Below, piece after piece: positions 22,401-34,073 of a stretch of 64,000 bases of DNA. A program made the position numbers and the translations under genes. The notes under the pieces are model-generated. The model had not been told where the DNA came from, did no database searches, and was given only the letters and a program-made list of their open reading frames with translations. Numbering within the stretch: the stretch's first letter is position 1; each line of letters starts with the position of its first letter. Source of the DNA: Spirodela intermedia (taxonomy: Eukaryota; Streptophyta; Magnoliopsida; Alismatales; Araceae); assembly GCA_902729315.2 (NCBI GenBank), contig LR746276.1, forward strand, positions 4,136,169 to 4,200,168. Direction: 5' to 3'.

Positions 22401-23633
22401 TTGTGGTTCCCTGCTAGTTCTAGCCCCCTCCTCTAGATATATACTATGCATGCATACACTCATATCAATGCCCCTTAGATCGTCCATTTTCCAGCCCATA
22501 GCCTTCTTATTTTTTCGAAGTACATCTAATAATTCTTCTTCCTGTTCATCACTCAAATCAGCTGCAATAATAATAAGAAATGAATTATTTTCCTCCAAAA
22601 ACATATATTTTAAACTAGAGGGAAGAGGTTTCAACTCTAAATTCAGATGATCTTTCTCTTTCTTTTCTCCCAAATTTATATTCTCTATTTCCTCTAATTC
22701 TTCCAGCACACAGTCATCAATAACATCTGGAGCATCAAAATCGTCTAGAAGATCTATGGTATGACAATCATATACTTATGATTTCTTAAGATCATTTGGT
22801 ACCTCAAAAATTTTAATTTCTACTAATTGATCTCCACATGAAATTTTCGTAATACCTGTGGGAAAATCAATATTCATCTTTGTTGTATGCAAAAATGGTC
22901 TCCCTAGGATGATTGGTGTATCATAAAACTATCCATTAAAATCCATTTCCAGCACTACAAAATCAGCTAGAAATTTACACCCTTTAACTGTTACTATCAT
23001 ATTTTCTAAAATACCTTTAGAATGTTTTATGGATCTATCAGCAAATTGTAAGGTAACAGTAGAAGGTTTAAGATCAGAAATATTAAATTTCTCACAAATA
23101 CTTGCAAGTAATAAATTAATACTAGCACCGGTGCCAAGTAATGCATTCTGAAAAATGGATCCACCAATATCACACGAAATTAAAGGGACACCTGTATCTC
23201 TCAATTTATATGGTAATTGATTTAATAATAATGCACTAGCATGCATAGATAATTTTTCTACTCTAGGTGCCCTTTTTGGTGTACACATTTCTTTCAAAAC
23301 TCTAGCATATTCAGGAATATGTTCAATGGTAGTGAGTAAAGGAAGACTAATTTGCACATCTTGTAAAATTTTCTTTATTTCTTCATTGTGTTCCTTTTTC
23401 TTTCTTTGTCTAGGCTCTAGAGCTTTAGGAAATGGAATGGTTGTCCTCTCTTTCGAAATTTCCTTGGTAGGATCTATAAAATCCTCTTCTACTCCTATTT
23501 GATTTTGTTTTGGGTTGTCCACGTTTTCTTTTTCTTCTAATGTTTGGGGATAAGGATCAAGTAAGATCTTATCACTCCTTAATGCATTCACTGTCCTAAC
23601 ATTTTCATTTCGTGGGTTTTTTCCTAGATTCAT
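22401..23633 (-). pseudogene. Aspartic protease and linker of E2, broken
   Basis: Open segments 22929-23633 and 22398-22709. The protease site reads LGTGASINLL: the Thr-Gly-Ala is kept but the catalytic Asp is Gly. Downstream is an acidic linker (LEELEEIENINLGEKKEKDH). Stops lie near 22779 and 22929. The N-terminal part of 22929-23633 is gag C-terminus (NEKENVDNPKQNQ-like, Lys/Glu-rich). Confidence 0.8.
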
Positions 23634-24754
23634 GCTACTAGACTCCCCTTGCTAAAATCCTATTGTTGGGCGGTTCCCTGGATTTTCTATGGGCTGACTA
23701 GGTAGCTGTCCCTCTTCTCTCTTATTCCCAAGGGCCTCTATAATTTATTTCTGGTGCTGCATCATTTGATTCATAGTTTGTTGCATCATTTGGCTCATTT
23801 GCTGCATCATTTCCATAGTATCAGGTTGGGTTTGAGAGGGCTGATTTTTTTGAAATCTATTTTCTTGTTTTGGATGAAATTCAGAGTTTGAATTGGGTCT
23901 AAGTGCTTCTGGATTTTGAATATTATTTGGGTCTCTCCATGAAAAATTATTCCTCCAATTAGGATTATAAGAATTTGAAAAAGGTTCCGTATTTCTATTA
24001 AAATCGTGAGCTACTTGCACTTGTTCTTGCTTACGGTGAAATGATTGATCTAAATTATAACATTGAAATTATGAATAATCATTCTCACCATACATAGGAC
24101 ATGTACTATTTGAATTAAATTGAGGGTTAAGAGGTTTTCTAATATTGTCAATAAGTAAATCAAGTTTTTTTAATCTTTGATTAATCTGATTAACCTCATT
24201 TCTAAGTTTAGAATCATCATCATGATGCAATTCATAAATTCCTCTCTTCTTATCCTTGTCATATAATTCAAAAGAGGCTTGATCTCTAGAATTTTCACTT
24301 AAATTCTCATAAAGACTGTAAATCTCATCATGGGTTTTCTCCATAAAAGCTCCTCCACATATAGAATCAACTATATTTCTATGTTGTTCTAATAATCCAT
24401 CATAAAAAATTCTATTGAGCTGCCACTTGGGTATAGCATGATGAGGACACTTTCTAAGTAAATCTTTGAATGTTTCCCATGTCTCATGTAAAGTTTCTCC
24501 TGATCTTTGAGAAAAACTCCATATATGTTTTCTCATATTTTGGATTTTTCCTAAGGGATAAAATTTTTGAAGAAAGGCCTGTTCTATGTCTTTCTAGCTA
24601 GTTAATTCTCTATCTAATGTGGATAGCCAATGGCTAGCTTTGTCCCTAAGTGTATGAGGAAATAATTTCATCTTAATAATTTCCGGTGTAACTTGAGGGA
24701 GATTAACTAAATCACAGACCATATGAAATTTTTCTAAGTGCTGATGAGGCTCGT
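23634..24754 (-). pseudogene. gag of E2, central and C-terminal part
   Basis: 24069-24536 is the capsid-like part (FSQRSGETLHETWETFKDLL, KCPHHAIPKWQLNRIFYDGL). 23745-24020 is the Asn/Gln-rich tail ending in a Met-Gln repeat (MMQQMSQMMQQTMNQMMQ). Stops lie near 24071, 23742 and 24590. The N-terminal part continues at 26397 beyond the inserted solo LTR. Confidence 0.85.
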
Positions 24755-26396
24755 TGATAAGTCTTCATTATCACGAGTTAATAATAAGTAAATAATATAG
24801 TTTTAGCCTTAACTCGTGATAAATAGACTTATATTTGTGTTAAAGTGTGAAAAGTGGTTTTCAGTTGATTAATGTAATTTTTGGGTAATTATGTGATTTT
24901 ATACGAATTTATATGATTTTTACAGTCTTACTTTTGAGATAAATGAAGAAAAAGAAATAAAACTAAAATATTGCAAAATGGGGGAGACCCGCCGGCCAGC
25001 CGGGCCCGCAAGCGGGTCGGAAGCTCAGTCGGGGAGTAGCCGCGAGTAGGGGCTCGAGCGGCTTGGACCGATAGGGGCACGTGTGCGCCACTCCCCTTCC
25101 ACGTCACCGGTGGCCAGCCGGCTGTGGGGCAAGGAGTGGTCGTACACGCGAGAGAAGGGACTTTGCTTAAAAAGCTAACATTACTATATATTCGCCCGAA
25201 AAATCGGCGCACAACCAATGTGGGACTAAACCCGCGTCACACCTTCCTCTGAAGGGGCGGACAACCGGCGCGGGTTCGAATCCTCCTAGAGTCAAAATTC
25301 ATATATTTTTATCTGATTATCACGACTTTCCTACAGATCGCCGGTGAAGGATTAAGCAACCAGAATCGCTAGATCATCGGTGAAAATCTCGTCAACGCGA
25401 TTCGCGGAGTATTGCTACTAAAATTGCTGAACGATTCACGATAAAAGGATCGCGAATCCATCGAGTAAATCATCTCTGATTGATCGACGAACAAGCCATC
25501 GTCGGGAAGAGGACGATCCGCTGGGAGACGAGTCGCCACCTCCTGAGAGCGTATCAGATGCGATGAAGAGCCTCCTCTTGCTGCGCGGACCTGAGGATGA
25601 AGCTCCCTGACACGCGCCCCACCTCCATCTAGCTCCTCTCCGTCGGGTGACAGCCACCGGAGAGCCGCAAAGTCGCCGTTTTTCCGCTCCGCCGGGTGAC
25701 AGCCGTCGGAGACGATTCGACGACCCACTTCATTGATCTCTAGACTTCGCGAGAAGATCTAGAGATTGCCCACGTCGTCTTTGTCCAAGGAGAGCCTTCG
25801 AGGCTGTGGACACTGCATGACGATCCTCCTGAACGCTCAGGATTCCGGTGCATCGCCGACGCATCGCCGTCGCAACGCCGGAACTCTGTTTTCCTGCTTT
25901 CAATTTACTTTACGCTTCATTTAGTGATAATTTTTGTGTTTTTAAGTTACCAAAATATACTTTGTTCAATTACGATTCTTCCGGCTTTTACAGATCTTAA
26001 TTTGATTAATTAAATCGTCTGTAATCGCTTACGCAAGAATCACCAGGCGGAACTCTGTTTCCGCCCGATTCGCGTTGGCCGGGCGCTGACGTCATCTTGA
26101 CGTCCGCGTCCTTATTACCCTTTTTTTTTCGTGAATTTTAAATATATTTCCTTTTTATTTCCTAGTATAAAATTCATAGAAAATCGTATTCATTGAGAAA
26201 AATTCTGAATAATTACCAGATATTATATTACATCCTTGTGATCGACCTGAAAAATTACCGCTATTTTTGGAAGTTTTATTAAATTATAATTGATATATTT
26301 ATTTAGAAATACTTCTAAATATCTGAAAATTCGTATTTTCTAGTTTTATAAATTTTATATTTGCGTGATTTAATATACAGCGACTGAGTCACGTCA
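24755..26396 (+). mobile_element. Solo LTR with target site duplication (S1)
   Basis: A complete 1642-bp LTR starting TGATAAGTC and ending GTCACGTCA, flanked on both sides by CTCGT (24750-24754 and 26397-26401). The flanking gag sequences of E2 join in register if the LTR and one CTCGT are removed. This gives the exact ends of the family. It arose by insertion of a full element and LTR-LTR recombination, and is younger than E2. Confidence 0.95.
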
Positions 26397-26690
26397 CTCG
26401 TCTAAAGGCAATCCATGAAAATTAGGGAGCATTTGAAAAATTCCTAGATTTATTTCGAATTTAATAGTGGGTGCTAATAGGACTCTAATATTTGATGCTC
26501 TTTGAAATGAATTAGGGATATAATGATTTTTCATGGCCATAGGATTGTTCTCAGTTTGACCTGTACTTCCTTCAGGATCCATCAAAATTAATTTTTCTTT
26601 CAGATTTTTAGTCTTGAATGAAATAATGAAAGGATTTTCTAGCGTTAGATACAAGGATCTTCTACCATGCATAAAAAAAATCAAGAAATT
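26397..26690 (-). pseudogene. gag N-terminus of E2
   Basis: Continuation of the E2 gag interrupted by S1. The open segment 26394-26684 starts MHGRRSLYLTLENPF and contains the conserved NNPMAMKNHYIP and FEINLGIFQMLPNFHGL segments. The initiating Met of gag is probably the one in MHGRR, as in E0. Confidence 0.8.
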
Positions 26691-26865
26691 CGAGGGAAAA
26701 TTTTAGTAATTGTTACCCTCCTTCAGTATGCTCCAGTGCTTGCCTTGTTTCTTTTCATTCCCTTTTTCTAAAAAAAATTTGGCAAGAAGAAAAAAAAATA
26801 AGAGTTAATTTTTTTTTGTGTACTCTAAGAGAAAAACAGAAAAATACTAAATATTATGCAATACA

Positions 26866-26883
26866 TCCCCGGCAACGGCGCCA
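26866..26883 (-). other. Primer binding site of E2 (tRNA-Asp)
   Basis: The minus strand reads TGGCGCCGTTGCCGGGGA, an unmutated 18-nt complement of the plant tRNA-Asp 3' end, five bases inside the LTR end. Confidence 0.92.
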
Positions 26884-26888
26884 AAATT

Positions 26889-28437
26889 TGATGTGACTTA
26901 GTCGTTGTATATTAAATCACGCAAATATAAAATTTATAAAACTAGAAAATACGAATTTTCGGATATTTAGAAGTATTTCTGAACAAATATATCAATTATA
27001 TTTCAATAAAACTTCCAAACATAGCGATAATTTTCTAGGTCAATCACAGGGATGTAATATAATATCTGATAATTATTCAGAATTTTCCTCAGAGAATACT
27101 ATTTTATATGAATTTTATACTAAGAAATAAAAAGAAAATATATTTAAAATTCACGAAAAAAGGAAATAAGGATGCAGACGTCAGGATGACGTCAGCACTT
27201 GGCGAATGCAAATTGGGCAGAAATAGAGTTCCGCCTGGCGATTCTTACGTAAGTGATTACAGACGATTTAATTAATCAAATTAAGATCTGTAAAAGCCAG
27301 AAGAATCGTAATAGAATAAAGTATATTTTAGTAAATTAAAATCAGAAAAGTTATCACTAAATGAAGCGTAAAGTAAGTTGAAAGCAAGAAAATAGAGTTC
27401 CAACGTTGCGTCGGCGATGCACTGGAATCCTGAGCGTTCGGGAGGATCATCGTGCAGTGTCCACAGCCTCGAAGGCTCTCCTTGGACAAGGACGACGTGG
27501 GCAATCTCTAGATCTTCTCGCGAAGTCTAGAGATTAATGAAATGGGTCGTCGAATCGTCTCCGGCGGCTGTCACCCGGCGGAGCAGAAAAACGGCGACTT
27601 CGCGGCTCTCCGGCGGCTGTCACCCGACGGAGAGGAGTTGGATGGAGGTGGGCCGCGCATCAGGGAGCTTCATCCTCAGGTCCGCGCAGCAAGAGGAGGC
27701 TCTTTATCGCATCTGGTATGCTCTTAGGAGGTGGCGACTCGTCTCCCGGCGGATCGTCCTCTTCCTGACGACGGCTTGTTCGTCGATCAATCGGAGATGA
27801 TTTACTCGATGGATTCACGATCCTTTTATCACGAATCGTTCAACAATTTTAGTAGTAATGCTCCGTGAATCGCGTTGACGAGATTTTTACCGATGATCTA
27901 GTGATTCTCATTGTTTAATCCTTCACCGGCGATCTGCAGGAAAGTCGTGATAATCAGATAAAAATATATGACTTTTGACTCTAGAAGGACTCGAACCCGC
28001 ACCAGTCGCCCGCCTCTTCTGAAGAAGGTGTGACGCAGGTTTAGTCCCACATCGGTTGTGCGGTGATTTTTTGGGCGAATATATAGTAATGTTAGCTTTC
28101 TAAGCAAAGTCCCTTCTCTCGCGTGTACAACCACTCCTTGCTCCACAGCCGGCTGGCCACCGGTGACGTGGAAGGGGAGTGGCGCACACGCATACCCCTA
28201 TCGGTCCAAGCCGCTCGAGCCCCTGCTTGCGGCTACTCTCCGACTGAGCTTCCGACCTACTTGCAGGCCCGGCTGGCCGGCGGGTCCCCCTCATTTTGTC
28301 TTATTTTTATTTTTTATTTCTTTTTCTTCATTTATCTCAAAAGCAAGACTATAAAAATCATATAAATTCATGTAAAATCACATAATTACCTAAAAATTCA
28401 TATTAATCAACTGCAAACTATTTTTCACACTTTAACA
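26889..28437 (-). mobile_element. 5' LTR of E2, lacking its outer ~90 bp
   Basis: Starts (plus coordinates) TGATGTGACTTAGTCG and follows the LTR to CACACTTTAACA, after which the family sequence is lost. The antisense strand has GTCCCACATCG at 28044-28054 and TATATAG at 28080-28086. The missing end prevents a target-duplication check for E2. Confidence 0.88.
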
Positions 28438-28629
28438 AGTCAACATGAAAATACAAAGAAAGATAAGGGTGAGCTCGAGCTTATCGTCGTCGCAGAGGTG
28501 GAATGTCATCGTCCCGAAGGGCTAGGCTGTGTAGCAAAAGCCAAGCTCCTTCATCTTCGCGCGTCGATCGGGCTGAACTCGGACTACCGGTGTCTCTTGA
28601 GCTAATGGAGATGGGTCCCACTCATCATC
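28438..28629. other. Orphan GC-rich fragment between two LTR pieces
   Basis: About 190 bp unlike the LTRs and unlike any other part of the window. On the minus strand it reads ALFDDEWDPSPLAQETPVVR and then MKELGFCYTA before a stop. It may be a captured exon piece; the family was not recognised. Confidence 0.3.
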
Positions 28630-29236
28630 AAAAAGAGCTTTTGAGGGTGTAGACACTGCACGAAGATCCTCCCAAACGCTCACGATTCTAGTACATCGCC
28701 AACGCATCGTTGTTGCGAGGCCGTAACTCTGTTTTCCTACTTTCAACTTAATTTCCGCTTCATTTAGTGATAATTTATGTGATTTAAATTTATCAAGATA
28801 TACTTCATTTAATTACGATTCTTCTCGCTTTTATAAATTTTAATTTCATCAATTAAATTGTCTATAATTGCTTACATAAGAATCACCAAGTAGAACTTTG
28901 TTTTCGCTCAATTTGTGTTCGCCAGGTGCTGACGCCATCCTAAGGTCCGCACCCTTATTTCTCTTCTTTTGTGAATTTTAAATATATTTTATTTTCATTT
29001 CCTAGTATAAAATTTATAGAAAATAATATTCTTTGAGGAAAATTTTGGATAATTACCTAATATTATATTATATCTTTATGACCGACCTAGAAAATTATCA
29101 CTATTTTTGGGAGTTTTATTGAATTATAATTGATATATTTGTTCAGAAATACTTTTAAATATCCAAAAAATTATATAATATAGTTTTATAAATTTTAAAT
29201 TTACATGATTTACTATACAACAACTAAGTTACATCA
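28630..29236 (+). mobile_element. 3' part of an LTR (L4)
   Basis: Last ~600 bp of the family LTR, ending AAGTTACATCA. More diverged than S1. To its right, 29237-29310 resembles the CDC20-unit 5' flank (8018-8075), so it may have inserted into, or been joined to, another flank copy. It could be the displaced 3' LTR of E1, but that cannot be shown. Confidence 0.75.
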
Positions 29237-31735
29237 AGTATCTTCTCCTTTCCAAGCAAAGAAGGAGAATTCCGAAGAGAGTTATCTATTAGTTCAAGGT
29301 GTTAATGTGAATATAGTGCAATGAATTAGAGATGATATATTACTTCTCAATAAAGTCAATATAAAGTTGCCAACTCAATTCAAAGAAAGATTGTCTCATA
29401 GTTACTCAATTCCTCCATAAGTATCTTGTAACATCAAGCTGGGGATTTGGTGACTATAGAAGCACTAAGATAAAACAAGTACATCTTCACCACTATGTCT
29501 TTGGTAGAAATATTAATTTATTCAATTGAGTACAGATATAATACATTCTACTAAGTCTAACATAGAGTTGTGAATCTAGAAGAGACTAGCATGTTAATCT
29601 AGAGTCATAAATTTAAAGGTAATTTGAGTTGTCTTAGTCATATTTCTAACTAACCTAGCCTTAGTAGGTTATAATCTTGTGTGGTCAATAAAAACAATAA
29701 AACATTTGGTTACTTAAGTCTCTTGATGAGGTTATTGAAACTTTAGTGGATGTAGATGGCCTTAGTACATCCTTCACACTATGTTGTTGAAGTATTAAAT
29801 CTACTTATGATGTTCCTTAAGTCTTTAAATTCAATATAAGTGACTGATAATGTTTTATTTTTATATAGTAGTTGGGATAAAATCAAAGTATATGTTGCAT
29901 GAATTAACGTAAAATGTGAATTATTTATGTTAAAAAAATACTAGTATTGATTTGAGAGTGGTGTGATAAATTTATATTTAATTTACTAATTTTTATGATT
30001 TATGAGAAATGATGTATTTCTGATTTTTAATGCATCAGCTAACATGATTATCAAAGGTTTATAATCTTGAGAATTTTTTTAAGAGTGATAGTAAATTACT
30101 TATGAAGTTAAAATTACAAAATGGATTCTTTTGAACTTTTTGAAGAATTTATGAATACATTTTAAAGCCCTTTTAAACTAATTTAGAAATCATCAAAATA
30201 ATGAGAAGAAAATTCAGCGATTCATGGCCACATAACCAGGAGGACATGCCAAGAATTTATTAGCCAAGTCAGCATTTTTGGTCTATGTCAACAAGTTGTG
30301 CCACATCATTAATGTACATGTCATCTTCGATGCTCTATTTTTGGGTGGTGAAATAGATAGAGATAATTACAGACTCCTTGATGATTGTTGAGAGATTATT
30401 GTATGAAAATGAGAAGCAAGCTCTAGGAAAAAACACGTTCTATATGATGAAAGAAGAAGATTGGCATAATTTTTAAGCTTTTTAGGTAGAGTTCTCTCTA
30501 GGTGGCAGGTGGAGACAAGCATAGAGAGACCTTGGACACTTACGAATTCAATTCCTTTTTTCATTGTATGTACTTTCTTTCTTTCTTAATTCATCATTTG
30601 GGTAATAGTCCAACAATGACATTAAGGCCTTTTTATCTATTTATTTACCAATTTTAGAAAATTTCACATCCATTTTCAATACTTTGTTTTAAGATGACAG
30701 ATGAATAGAGCAACATATGTTGTTTGCGAATTAGATTTTTGTTTCGATTTTTTTTTTTTTTTATCTTATCTTATTTCATCATTTGAGTGACATGTGGGGC
30801 ATTTTATCCCACATCTTTATCGTGGCAGTACTTTGGTCCTAGGTGACAACCAAGGAGGAGTTCCTGCATTCATCTTTTTTTTTTAGTTTTTTCTTAAGCT
30901 TTTAATGATCCTAACTAAATTTAACTTTGTTAAGATCATTCACAGAGATTTGTTTTCATAGATTGGCTGGGTTTTATGGGGATTCAAATCGATAACATTT
31001 TCCTATTTTTCACCAGTAGAGTTGCTCTGCATGTAGATGATTTTAGATTTTACTTTTTTTCAGTAAATGTTTTCATGATTTTAGTTTCTCTCATGAAATT
31101 TTACTTAGTTAATATCATTTAGAGCAATTTATTTCAAAAAGTTACTTTTTTTTTTGTTAGAATTCGGCCTAAATCTATTCCCATTTCACTACTAATGAGG
31201 TTTCTCTATCCTTAGTCATATTTTCTCTCTCTTCCCTATTTTTCTCGATTTTAAGAGTATTTTCTGTTTATTTTTATAATTTTATTTTATTTTTATTCGA
31301 AATATTTTACAATTCTTGAGTCATTCATTAATTCTGAACAAGAGAACACTTCAAAATTTGAAGACAGAGCTCAAGCAATTTAGAAGATTTAAAGTACGGA
31401 GAAAGGTTATTTAAATTTATTTTAATTTCAATAATTGTTTTACAAAAAAACTTCAAATTGAGATTGACGATCATTCAAGTGGACAACTTGAATTCAAGAA
31501 AAGTTACTTTTAATCATTACTTTGAATTCAGTTTATAAAACTTAATTTGACCATTTTATTTACAATCACCAAAGTAATATTAGTGATTAAATTTAAGTAA
31601 CCTTGAGGACATTATTTTAGCAAGGCAATTAGTTTTCATTGACCAAGCAAGAAAAGCCTAGTGTGTGAAGAGAATTGAGAAAAATATTAGGAAACTATTT
31701 GTGATCATGAAAACTCTTGTTCATCTCTCTATTCG
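29237..31735. other. AT-rich non-coding stretch, no gene recognised
   Basis: 29237-29310 and 31630-31735 are pieces of the CDC20-unit 5' flank (R2 family). The remainder has only short open frames (longest about 65 codons, 30367-30564 minus) with no recognisable domain. A poly-T tract lies at 30742-30762. Phrases such as CATCATTTGGGTGA recur in the B/C loop (41090-41300), suggesting a further uncharacterised repeat. Confidence 0.5.
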
Positions 31736-31739
31736 TTTC

Positions 31740-32199
31740 TCATAGTTAAGCTTGCTTAATTGACGAGCCAAGAACAACTGCCTAAAGAGAGAGAAAGAGG
31801 CGGGCCGTTATGAAGATGACCGTTGGCGGGAAGTACGCCTTGGCGCTCCTTTGAATCTTAGCCCTGTATATACCCCATTCCGTCCAGTCATCTCTCTCAT
31901 TCTCTCCCGCTCTTTCTCTGTCTACCGCTCCCTCGCTCTCGCTCGCTCGCTCTCTCTCCCTCTCTGGTGACTCCTTCTTGGTGCTGCGATCTCTTGCGGT
32001 TGATTCCTCCCGGAGGTCGCTCTGGATTGGCCTGCGAATCTGCTCCGTCGGCGGCCATCTTTCGTTTCGGTGACGGCCTTTGAGCGCGGGGAAGTCCCTT
32101 ATCCCGTGCATCTTTGTTCTTGCTTCTCACGTCTCGTTAGTATGTAGATTTGCTTCTGCGACTGGTCTTCTTTCTTGGTTGGTTTTGTGCGGATTATTC
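31740..32199 (+). promoter_or_regulatory. CDC20-type promoter and 5' UTR of the hairpin locus P
   Basis: Homologous to the promoters of A, B and C. TGACCGTTGGC (31817-31827) is an MSA-type site in reverse, and GGCCGTTATG at 31803-31812 is the second AACGG. The TATA region reads TGTATATACC at 31865-31874, slightly weaker than in the intact copies. The E2F-like site is degraded to GGCGCTCC. Transcription would run rightward into the left hairpin arm. Confidence 0.6.
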
Positions 32200-32617
32200 T
32201 CGTCGACGGGAAAGTCTATTTTCCTGTTTTTCTTGATTTTTCCACATCTCCTTTGTCAATAGATCTCCAGGTCTGCTGGCGTGTTTTTCCTGGTTTCTCG
32301 TTCTTCTATAGCTCGCGTCTGCGGGTGGTTTTCTTTCCCGGCTATCGTGACGATCTCTTTGCGCAGAGATTTCTCTCTTCCTCTGTTTTCTTACTTGCCT
32401 CCCCACCTCTCGTTGGTCTGCCGGTCTGCCGCGTCTGCGGCTGGTTTTCCTCTTGGCTTGTGGTTGCAACTATCTATCTGTGCAGGAATTTGTCCTTTTC
32501 TCTGCTGATTTCGCAGATCCTGGGACGCGGCGATGATGGCTTCCTGGGGATTGAAGAGCTGCAGCGAAGAGGAATCATCTTCGATAAGCCGCAGCTCCAT
32601 TCAGGAGGCCCGTCAGT
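32200..32617 (+). repeat. Left arm of the CDC20-P inverted repeat
   Basis: Covers 5' UTR plus the first 85 nt of CDC20 exon 1, sense orientation. It is the reverse complement of 33145-33562 with 2 mismatches in 418 bp by manual alignment. The exon 1 frame starts at 32533 and would give a 30-residue peptide before a stop at 32623 created by the junction. Confidence 0.92.
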
Positions 32618-33229
32618 TAAGATAGTACTCATCGGCCATGTCTGGGGCGAACATCATCTGATTTGCCAACCGAGAGATCTTTCTCCTCTGCCTCGTGGAG
32701 TTGGTCTGGTGGTCGAAGGAGATCTCTTCGGCCGTGGAGGAGGAAGCAGCGGGCCGCGCCTGGAAGACCAGAATCCGAGTTCTTTCCGGGAGCAACCTCT
32801 CGGCCGGGAGTTTCCCGTGGGTCTGCCCCGGATGAGAGGCCATGGCCGCGTCTTTCTCCCTCTCCTTTCTTGTTTGTGTCAGCAGGTAGAAGGCCATGTC
32901 GAAGTCCATCGCGGATCTGTTGGGGATAAATCGATCGCCCTGCATGGCCGAGAAGATGAAGATCAGAGAACAACCAACTCCGCAACTAGGAACATGAGGG
33001 AAACTCAATCTGCAGAAACCATGAATCTGATGGCGCCGGAAATCTAAATCGGAACCCTAAATGGTTTAGAATAAAGAACTGGGTCAATCCGTCGAGCGCT
33101 TACGCTGTGCTTGGAAACGCCATGCTGCCTCGAGATGAGTCTTGACTGACGGGCCTCCTGAATGGAGCTGCGGCTTATCGAAGATGATTCCTCTTCGCTG
33201 CAGCTCTTCAATCCCCAGGAAGCCATCAT
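32616..33229 (-). pseudogene. Truncated CDC20 paralogue P
   Basis: On the minus strand: exon 1 33104-33229 (same 42 residues as the intact copies), a 164-nt intron 32940-33103, then exon 2 from 32939 down to 32616. Exon 2 keeps [17 protein letters not shown] and ends at DEYYLN, where it meets the left arm; exons 3 and 4 are absent. The protein differs from A, B and C at many residues (REKDAAMASHPGQTHGKL, MFAPDMADE), so P was a separate paralogue. Its own promoter is missing on this side: homology stops at 33562 within the 5' UTR. Confidence 0.85.
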
Positions 33230-33562
33230 CGCCGCGTCCCAGGATCTGCGAAATCAGCAGAGAAAAGGACAAATTCCTGCACAGATAGATAGTTGCAACC
33301 ACAAGCCAAGAGGAAAACCAGCCGCAGACGCGGCAGACCGGCAGACCAACGAGAGGTGGGGAGGCAAGTAAGAAAACAGAGGAAGAGAGAAATCTCTGCG
33401 CAAAGAGATCGTCACGATAGCCGGGAAAGAAAACCACCCGCAGACGCGAGCTATAGAGGAACGAGAAACCAGGAAGAACACGCCAGCAGACCTGGAGATC
33501 TATTGACAAAGGAGATGTGGAAAAATCAAGAAAAACAGGAAAATAGACTTTCCCGTCGACGA
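33145..33562 (-). repeat. Right arm of the CDC20-P inverted repeat
   Basis: Reverse complement of 32200-32617. Both arms share a 29-nt insertion in the 5' UTR (32463-32491 and 33271-33299) that A, B and C lack, so the arms come from the same paralogue by inverted duplication after that insertion. Confidence 0.92.
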
Positions 33563-34073
33563 CATGAAATTGTCTTTATTTGTTAAGATCTACTTTTTCT
33601 GCTAAGATTAGTTAAATAGATAAAAAATCATTTTTCATCAAAAATATCTAAAACTGCTCGACATGTTCTCAACTATTTCGATTTTAAATTTATTACCCAC
33701 AAGCCCCTTTGCGACACCTTCCAGTATCTAGAATGCCATTTCTATTTGATTCAAGCATTTAAAGTGAAGATCGGATACGAATAGATGAAAAATCCAAAGA
33801 TGCCTTTCATGGTTTCTCATCAATTCATTCTTATTTGATATGCCTCTATTTGCAGGAAATTAGAAGGAAACCTTTTTGTTTAGTTTAGAGGTTACAAGAA
33901 AAACGTAAAAAGTTTACTATAAAATACTCAAGGTTCTCGTGGTCATTTCTCAATGGAAAATTTAACACAATATAATCTGTCAAAATCGTTGTTCCAAAAC
34001 AATCTTTGTTATTTCTCATCATTCCATTTACTGCAACATTTTCCCAAACAAGCTAGTTAACCCATCTCATCCA
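33563..34073 (+). repeat. Partial flank repeat R3
   Basis: Related to the second half of R1/R2 (shared TATCTAAAAC, ATTACCC.CAAGCCCC, TTTTCCCAAAC). It is the inverted counterpart of 39690-40200. It adjoins the inverted R2 piece of unit B at CACTTCCTAAAACATGG. Confidence 0.65.

Noticed and set aside
25273-25283. Intact tRNA gene in the LTR
   Set aside because: The B box is perfect, but no A box, anticodon arm or acceptor stem could be formed around it.
16295-28437. Target site duplication for E2
   Set aside because: The outer end of its 5' LTR is missing at 28437, so the flanks cannot be compared.
32175-33047. 290-codon open frame through the hairpin locus
   Set aside because: It crosses the inverted-repeat junction, reading sense leader and then antisense exon 2. 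It has no domain and is explained by GC-rich frame openness.
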